The notes under the pieces: generated by a model
What the model was told of the DNA's origin: nothing
Seen by the model: only the letters and a program-made list of their open reading frames with translations
The model's database searches: none
Origin: Thereva unica
Taxonomy: Eukaryota; Arthropoda; Insecta; Diptera; Therevidae
DNA length: 64,000 nt
Direction of reading: 5' to 3'
Assembly: GCA_949987705.1 (NCBI GenBank)
Contig: CATLJY010000081.1
Coordinates: forward strand, 62,001 to 126,000
Program-made: the position numbers and the translations under genes
Shown: positions 56,890 through 64,000 of the stretch, piece after piece
Position numbering within the stretch: the first letter of the stretch is position 1
Layout of the letters: the number at the start of each line of letters is the position of its first letter

Positions 56890-58465
56890 AACAACTGTAG
56901 TGAAACCACCACCACTTCATTACGGTAGAAGATCATGCATAGAAAAATATATGTTGCAGATTTAAAATAAATGTACGAAAACAAAATTAATGAGAATTAA
57001 TACTACAAACACTAACTCTTGAACAACAAAACTCTAATTTAATTAGAAGACGTGAAGGAGCTCAATTACCTAGTATAATACAGTAAGAGGTGAGAGGAAA
57101 AAAAACTGGCTCGTTAACAATAGTGGAATGTGCATGGAAGTAGACCAACCCACCGAAAAATATCTGGCGAAGAACAATAATGAAAGAAATCGAAAATTTG
57201 AATTAAGACCAAGAGAAGAGATAAAAACATGGGGAGGCTTTGTGGAAGCCCTATATTCCCAATAGAGGTAAAGAGGGATATAATTACTCCAAAGTGGATT
57301 GAGTAGAGTTGATCATTTGTTTGATTATAATAAAACAATGCGATCTCAAGAGTAGGACTTCTATATGGGAGAGATAAAGTGGAAAGTAAAATTTTATTTA
57401 AAAATCTCAGTCCTCCCTTCATAATTATTTTCCATAACGAAAATCGCCGTCTTAAAGTCCTTAACGCTTCGATAATCCGATCAGTTCTGAAGTCAATCTC
57501 TCACAAAGAAATGTCCAAACCTGCTGTTCTGTTTAGGCAAACAACTCTCAACAAATCACCTATCTGTGACCAATGTTTTTCGTTAGTAATTCGACATAGA
57601 TCCATCACATAAGACAACATGACCTTGTAAAGGCTCGTAATTGACCATTCACATAAAGATAAAAACACCCTAACGTTCCCAATTCACAGGATCCAGTCGC
57701 ACGCCTGATGAACTTAAGGATGCCCTGTCGATAATTGTTCATCTTTCAGCGAAGACATTTCACTTCCTTTATCCTTAAACGTTGTCGAGTTATCGTCACA
57801 GTATGAAATCTTGTCCTTGGAGAAAAATGAATATAATAAAAAGGGTCGCGTGAAAATTATAAAACAGCACACGAATGCCGAGTCCTTTATGTATATATGC
57901 TTGTACATAAGATCCTTAAGTGGCTAAAATATTTGAAATTTGCCTGTAGGTGTATTTGTGTGTTTCGCGTGGCCCATTTTCTTTGGAAAGGGACATTCAG
58001 GCATTTCTTTTATAGCGTCCTTGGTACTTTTACTGCATTATGAGGTGCAATAATAATTTCGTTTTATTTATTTATTAGGATGTACGGACCCTGGGTAAAA
58101 TTCAAAGATGCCGAAGGCTGACAGGCTCCCTTCTTGGGAAAATATTTTTCTTGCGTTTCTGTAGCTGAGAGTGAACAGACGCGTTTTTTGGAACTGATGC
58201 AGTTAGGAGAGAATTTGTAAAATTTCAATTGCGCAAACCGTCGCGTCGTCGCAAATATAACTTAACTGTTGATTCTTTTCAAGTGCACGTTACGTGGTTT
58301 AAATAAATTTAATTTCTTTTTTAAATCAAAAGGCAAACTTAAGATTTTAGCTATTTTATTAAAGAGGAAGAGATAATGTAGCTTTGGTTTAAGTTTGCTT
58401 GAGTAAGAAGTAGATACTATTTTCACGTCGGCAAGTAATTTGTTAGGATATCGCCAACTGTTGTA
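56890..58465. other. No recognised gene
   Basis: AT-rich, frames up to 102 codons (57114-57422, minus) without domains. Confidence 0.35.
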
Positions 58466-58469
58466 TCAT

Positions 58470-59196
58470 TGAGGCTGTTTAGGCGGCTTGCTTCCAGGAG
58501 CGTTCCTCACGAATTTTGCTGATTGAGGGGGAAGTGGGGATGATCTTGATTGAGGGGGAAGTAGGGACCATCCCACTTCTTCCTTCACCCACAGAGTTTG
58601 TGAGGAATGTTCCTGGAAACATATGCATGCCTGTCCCGCATATGGAGATGCATGCCTGTCCTGCATACGGAGATCAACGGAGATCTCAACTAACACCAAA
58701 TTGCGGCTGTTCAACTCCAACGTTAACGCAGTTCTTTTGTACGGTTGCGAAACATGGAAAGTCACCCAATTCATCACAGGGCGCCTACAAGTCTTCGTCA
58801 ACAGATGCCTTCGTCGTATCCTAAAAATCCGCTGGCAAGATAGAATTTCAAACGAAGAACTATGGCGCCGTGCTGGCCAAGAAAGGACAGACGACCAAAT
58901 CAGGCGAAGGAAATGGAATTGGGTTGGCCACACCTTGCGACGCGAAAGCGAAAATCTAGCCAAACAGGCCCTTGACTGGAATCCGCAAGGTTCCCGTCGA
59001 GTAGGAAGACCTAGAACAACTTGGAGGAGAACCCTACTAGAAGAAGCCGCAACAACTGGGAGATCCTGGTCGGAGCTAAGAGCTGTCGCGCAAAACAGAG
59101 TCCGCTGGAGGACAACTGTTTCCATGTCCCATGAGGGATTAAAGGAGTTTAAAGAAGAAGAAAGTTCCTGGAAACGAGCCGTCTAAACAGCCTCAA
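58470..59196. mobile_element. Foldback MITE split by a LINE insertion
   Basis: The left end ATTGAGGCTGTTTAG at 58470 is inverted at 59182-59196. The inverted match continues for about 50 bp if the LINE piece at 58621-59163 is skipped: 58490-58521 pairs with 58592-58620. So the original element was about 172 bp. Its loop has a 28-bp near-tandem repeat (TTGATTGAGGGGGAAGT). Target duplication of the MITE not found. Confidence 0.75.
58621..59163 (+). pseudogene. 5'-truncated LINE insertion with 12-bp target duplication
   Basis: GTTCCTGGAAAC occurs at 58609-58620 and 59164-59175, flanking this piece. It codes for the C-terminal LINE tail: LLYGCETWKVTQ, LQVFVNRCLRRILKIRWQDRI, RRKWNWVGHTLRRE, ALDWNPQGSRRVGRPRTTW, and ends with an A-rich TTTAAAGAAGAAGAAA tail. 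A 25-bp tandem repeat (58623-58672) sits at its 5' edge. Truncation, tail and duplication are the signature of target-primed reverse transcription. The open frame is still intact to 59186, so the insertion is fairly young. The 219-codon frame on the other strand is a shadow. Confidence 0.75.
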
Positions 59197-59334
59197 TAAT
59201 GTTTTTATTGGTGATATTCGAACAAATTTCTTGCCGACGTGATGTTTCGGTCGATTTACGACTTTTACTCCCGTCGTCTCTCTATACTGAAAGTCGTAAT
59301 TCGATTGAAACGTCATTTTCTTCAACTCAAACGA

Positions 59335-59890
59335 CTTGTGATGCAGCACGGCTTGTATTCTTGCACAGGGTCCTGAGTTACAGCGAGAAACGTTTGTCAG
59401 TGGATCGAAAAAACCGATGATCAAAATTGATATTGGCGAGGATGCCTTGCCGTACTTTGGGCGATTGACAACTTACGGCCATATATTGAGGATCACCGCG
59501 GATCATGCGTCTTAATTTTGCTTCATAACTTTAACAATCCAACAGGCTGACTAGCCCAATGGGCAATTAGATTACAACAGTACGGTTTTAACATAGTGCA
59601 TATGAAAGGCAAGATGCACCTGATAGCGGACTACTTGTCGCAATTAGTTCTGGCCATGGATTCAATAGAGGCTGCCCTACACTCGGCGATCCCTGATACC
59701 TGAGCAAATAAAGGAAAATCCCAAACGATTCCCACACTGAAAGATCGCCCTCGGTAAACTTCGGCAGTACTTACGACCGAAGTACCCAAAGTTAGCGCAG
59801 TGTTACTTAAAGCAGCAAGAAAGGCAGCTTTGCTAGAGGAACATAATGTTCCAAAGGCAGGAAAAGGAAGAGTGTAAAAAAAATTACGCC
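59335..59890 (+). pseudogene. Ty3/gypsy RNase H and integrase-edge remnant
   Basis: In changing plus frames: RVLSYSEKRLSVDR, YIEDHRGS, LLHNFNNPTG, LAQWAIRLQQYGFNIVHMKGKMHLIADYLSQL (split as LAQWAIRLQQYGF and NIVHMKGKMHLIADYLSQ), the end of a Ty3/gypsy RNase H. After 59745 ALLEEHNVPKAGK resembles the start of the integrase zinc region. At least three frame changes. No LTRs found nearby. Confidence 0.6.
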
Positions 59891-59894
59891 CGTT

Positions 59895-61980
59895 GCCCAT
59901 CGTTCCTTAGGGTACGTATGATTACGGTGCGGCACATCATATTTGGTTCAGGCTTTTGACGAGTTACGGCTACGATACAAAAATTAGGTTGATTCGGTCG
60001 CTGAGCTCGGTGGCCTCGCCATCGCAGTAGTTTGCAGATTGGTCTCCTTTATACAAACGCTATATATTCTATTCGTTTTTAACAGTCGCTGTGGAAAATG
60101 ATTTGTCGGTCGCCCTTAGCATGTTTACAGCATACTTTTGGCAACGAGTACCTGTATTCTGAGAGAGAGAATGGCCATTGCACTTACCGTCTCGTCTAGT
60201 TTGACGAGACGAGGCTTGAAACCAACTTCCTCACATGGTATTTTATAGAAGAACCACGCTTAGGTGGCCAAAGAGCCACATAAGTCTCGTGAGCCGTGGT
60301 TTGCCGATCACTGCCTAGACTATGGTACTTTTCTACAGTTCGTTGTTGGGCTCTGGTTGCATTATGCGCTATGTGTGCCTTTTGTTCAATGTAGTAGTAG
60401 ATGATTCGTTTGGTGTCCTAACTTAATGATGATTTCGCGGATCTGGCACAAAAACTTTTACTCAAAGGAACTGGACCCGAGTTTTACTCAGAGGAACTGG
60501 GCTGCGAATAACTTGTTCTCTGTCAACTTGCTCTATCGACCATTCCCAATCCAAATCTAGGACATCTTCGAATGGGGGTCTTTTTGCATGCATATTTGTT
60601 GTTGCAAAAATTCGTGTTTAGTGGGAAATGTTGCCTTTCTCTGTTTTAGAATGCAATGACTTACAGGAAGCGTTACTACAAGAGAAAGAAAGAGAGGAAT
60701 GACACAAGACACTAAGGTTGTCATCTAGTACATCATAAGCAAATATCCTATTTAGTTACTACTAAAGGACTACGTAATAAATGGCATACTGTAGACACGG
60801 GGATATTTTTATGACGGGTGAAGAGACTATGCCTCGAGGTAGTACTATAGGCTTCTGGAATGGTAGATACAATGCCTTTCGCCTAGTCTGCAACGGATAC
60901 GAGTCATACATTACTCGAAGCTTGAATATGCCTTCTGGTCCGAGTAAAAATTACTTAGTTGGTTAATTTTTTTAAAGAATGTACGAGGGAAGCACCCAAT
61001 GCGAGCAAATGCACCTGCCAGACGGGTATGCACGTTCCCGCTACAGGCATGCAAATCTAGAAATATCACCGCCAGAGGTATGCTCGTTTCCGTTAAAGAT
61101 ATGAAAGGATTCATTATCGATCATTCCAAACGTGAGTGTCTTTTTACCAGGCGATCCCCAACTGAAAGAACCCCTTGTACTACCAAACCCTCATGTAGTT
61201 GGTCATGTGGTGGTGCAATAGCAGTAAACTTGAGTGATAGTAAAGACTTGGCGTTATGAGGAGTAAGGAGAAGATGGCGATCAACCAAGGATTGAATTTA
61301 AATGGAGGATTCGGATATTACAACGGGAGCTGATGGCTCACGGAGAAATAAGCATATCTTAAGAAATTCCAGGTATACTGGACTGGAGTGATTGTTTGTG
61401 TATTTGAAATACCATTCCAATGCGCATTCTTTTATGTCATGCCTACCATGAGACCAGCCAACTATCCACTGAAGGGAATAGGGAGGTGCTTCAGGTTTTG
61501 TTAGAGATAAGACATTTTTTCGCTTCAGCAGCATTGAATACGTCATTACTCTTGCAGTCTCATTCGAGAATCAGTTCAATGATCCTGTCAGAAACCTTGG
61601 TTATTATTAAGACCAGGTCTGATATGTGCTTGTGTTATATTGTTGAAGCCATAGGAATAACGCAAAGTATCGACAGCAGTGAAACTGTGAACTGAATTAA
61701 AGGCCAGTGCGAGTAGGTGATTTATTAAGATTAAGATTAGCAGATGATACAATAGGCCCCTGGGAAATACCAGCAAAAGTGGATGGAGCTGTAGATGTCA
61801 TCCTATACTACCTTGATGGAAAGTTCAGAATAGAAACTCTCATTCTCAAGCTTTGTTCATGTCAAGCTCTTCGAAGCATTTCTGCACTGCATCAAACGAA
61901 AAAGTGGGCGCGAGGAAGATACAAGGTTAAGCCGTCGATCTCTATAGAATTCCCTTCACAATCGTCATCACTTGCGTTCA
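59895..61980. other. No recognised gene
   Basis: Frames of 60-112 codons without domains. A perfect 8-bp stem GTCTCGTC/GACGAGAC lies at 60189-60210. Confidence 0.35.
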
Positions 61981-61982
61981 GG

Positions 61983-62334
61983 GGCCCACACACTTTCAGT
62001 TTAACTGCGCAGTTGATCACATGTGACGTCATGCCTGGCCGATAAACTGTAGGAACTGTGCAGTTTTGAGCTATTTTCACTCAGCCCTCAGACCTAGGCT
62101 TCTGGACTCTCTTTTGCTTCGATAAACTGCGCAGGTGAGACAGTTTATCGTTCCGTTCTCGCAGTTCCGTTCATTTGCCATTGTTTAAAAGATGCACTCA
62201 AATCAACAAAACTGACGAGAGTGAGCAAAACAACCGTACAATGAACTTACGAACCCACGCATTTTCAATTCAGCTTATCGTACGGTTTTTTTACACAGTT
62301 CGACTGCGCAGTAAAAAGTGATAATATGTGGGCC
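61983..62334. mobile_element. Probable MITE with GGCCCACA ends
   Basis: Left GGCCCACACACTTTCAGT and right complement of GGCCCACATATTATCACT share the outer 8 bases and a later ACTGCGCAGT block, about 33 bp with mismatches. 352 bp long. Inside, AACTGCGCAG-like and GATAAACTG words recur. No certain target duplication. Confidence 0.55.
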
Positions 62335-62339
62335 GTTTT

Positions 62340-63000
62340 AGAGCTCTCTGTGGTCTCCTCAAGAATTTCCTATAATCTTTTTCGGTCGTCAGGTTTTTTC
62401 CTTCTCATTGATTCAATTGCGCGTAATCCATTAATTCGTCTTTGCATCGCTTCATAGGTCTGGTTTTGCTCTACATTGCTGTGATGTTTGACGGTACAGA
62501 ATTTCGGAGCCATGTGTTTAAGCATTCTCAATAGATCCTTAACTAAAGAAAGTGTCAGATCGTAATGCTTTTGTTTATGTCAAGTTGTTTGTTTTATGGT
62601 ACAACTTGTGATTGTATCTCTTTCTCCAGACATCCACTTCAATCACTATGCGTTGAATCCTACCAAGGGTTTTTCGCTCTCTTTCCTGCAGCTGGCGTAA
62701 ATCTACTCGTCATACTCTCTAAGCGTCCATGATCTCATTGTCTCTGAAAAAAGCTAAGTTTTCGACGCCGCTCCTATTCAGCTCTTAGACTGACAGTTCA
62801 CATTATTTATTTATTTATTTCTATTTTTACACTATACAATTAAGACATATGGGTCTTTTTTATATGTATAGGCTATACACAAAAAGGTAGCAAAAATAAC
62901 ATCTTAATTAATAAAAGAAAGTTTCTGTATGCGTGTATGTATGTGTGCGCTATAGCGGGCGCACCAGTCATCGTAGAGCTTCGAAATTTTGCACGAAGGT
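62340..63000. other. No recognised gene; TTTA simple repeat
   Basis: A (TTTA)n run lies at about 62803-62823. Nothing else. Confidence 0.45.
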
Positions 63001-63029
63001 CCGTTGGGGTCTGCCCTGAAACACCTCGA

Positions 63030-63605
63030 AGCCAGATTTTCGAAATTCAAAATGGCCGCCGAAAAATGACCGAAATTCCAAATGGCCACCAAAATATGAA
63101 TTTGCATTTGCAAATTGTGTTCCGATTTCAATGAAAGTGGGTATCTAGGGGTTCTTAAGGTCGCTAAAAACGAATTTGTGGTCAAAACTTAAAAATTCAA
63201 AATGGCCGCGCCAATATTGCCGACGAATTTGCCAATTGTGATCCGATTCCAATGAAAATCGATATCTGGGGTTTTTTGAGGTAGCAAATAACGAATGTTT
63301 GATCGGACCTTATAAATTCAAAATGGCCGCGCCAATATGGCTGACGAATTTGCCAATTGTATTCCGATTCCAATGACAATCGGTATCTGGAGTTTTATGA
63401 GGTAGCAAATAACGAATGTTTAAACAAAACTAATAAATTCAAAATGGCCGCCCCAATATGGCCGACGAATTTGCCAATTGTGATCCGATTCCAATGAAAA
63501 TCGATATCTGGGGTTTTTTGAGGTAGTAAATAACGAATGTTTGATCGGACCTTATAAATTCAAAATGGCCGCGCCAATATGGCTGACGAATTTGCCAATT
63601 GTGAG
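63030..63605. repeat. 121-bp tandem array
   Basis: Units begin ACGAAT at 63170, 63291, 63412 and 63533, exactly 121 bp apart. Each carries AAATTCAAAATGGCCGC and CCAATATGGC. A degenerate part runs back to about 63030. The first half of the unit matches the 122-bp repeats inside the Transib-like element at 11.5 kb. Confidence 0.9.
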
Positions 63606-64000
63606 GAAGAACTGTATATAGTTCAATTATAAAAAGGCAAATTTGGTTTTGGTTGTTTCCAAAAAAAGTCTACACATCACGAAATATTTTATAAAAAAAC
63701 AAATAAGTTCCATTCCCCGACCCTATTGCCGTGAACTTGGCCACTTTCTAAAAAGTGGGAAGTTTCTTAAATTTCCCCTAAACAGTGGAAACAGTAGAAA
63801 TATGTTTTCAGATTTGTATGAGGAAGAACTGTATATAGTTCAATTAAAAAAAGGCTGTTTGCATTGTAAAGCAAATTTTGTTTTGGTTGTTTACAAAAAA
63901 GTCTCCACATCAACGAATAAGTGCCCCCTATTGCCGTGAAGTTTGGCACTTTCTGAAAAGTGGGAAATTTCTTAAATTCCCCCTAACAGTAGAAACGGTA
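63603..64000. repeat. 217-bp direct repeat, second copy cut by window end
   Basis: GAGGAAGAACTGTATATAGT occurs at 63603 and 63820. Following blocks (GGTTTTGGTTGTTT, CTACACATCA, CCCTATTGCCGTGAA, TTTCTTAAATT) recur in the same order with small indels. It begins where the 121-bp array ends. Confidence 0.85.

Noticed and set aside
58466..59125. 219-codon minus-strand frame
   Set aside because: It is the shadow of the plus-strand LINE tail, which has clear family motifs.

Overview
The window looks like part of a Hox cluster from a large, transposon-rich insect genome, most likely a dipteran. The only host gene I can support in full is fushi tarazu (ftz), minus strand, 15794 down to 14360. It has two exons, a 70-bp intron and an Antp-class homeodomain, and it keeps both an LXXLL motif (Ftz-F1 cofactor box) and an FPWA hexapeptide remnant. 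Species cannot be fixed from this sequence alone. A lower brachyceran or nematoceran fly is a guess from the ftz protein, which resembles Drosophila Ftz around the LXXLL box but is less derived at the hexapeptide.

Layout. 0-6 kb: scraps of LINE and Harbinger coding sequence, small hairpins and a composite hAT-type MITE. 6-14 kb: AT-rich DNA with no recognised gene, holding a small foldback and a 1.18-kb non-autonomous element with Transib hallmarks (CACAGTG ends, 5-bp GC-rich target duplication). 14.2-15.8 kb: ftz. 16-27 kb: mostly unassigned DNA with several broken LINE pieces. 28.7-40.7 kb: a nest in which an old LINE appears to be split by a LOA-like LINE, whose 3' tail in turn holds an intact RTE-clade LINE with a 13-bp target duplication and a (TGGA)n tail. 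A tRNA-derived SINE and further LINE pieces follow. 42.7-43.7 kb: a broken ubiquitin-specific-protease (USP) gene, origin unknown. 44.4-52.2 kb: a complete BEL/Pao LTR retrotransposon with apparently identical 327-bp LTRs, a 5-bp target duplication, a tRNA-Phe primer site, one unbroken polyprotein and a 54-bp minisatellite that repeats its polypurine tract. 53-62 kb: a MITE with 5-bp target duplication, a 1.03-kb near-perfect palindrome, LINE fragments, a foldback split by a LINE insertion, a Ty3/gypsy remnant and another MITE. 63-64 kb: two tandem arrays, one of which (121-bp monomer) is homologous to the repeats inside the Transib-like element at 11.5 kb.

Apart from ftz the content is mobile DNA in layers of different age. 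Two autonomous elements look capable of activity from sequence alone: the RTE (29344-32259 ORF) and the BEL/Pao element. Others are dead or non-autonomous. Boundaries of degraded pieces are approximate (tens of bases). Coordinates for LTRs, target duplications, the ftz exons and the hairpins were read base by base.
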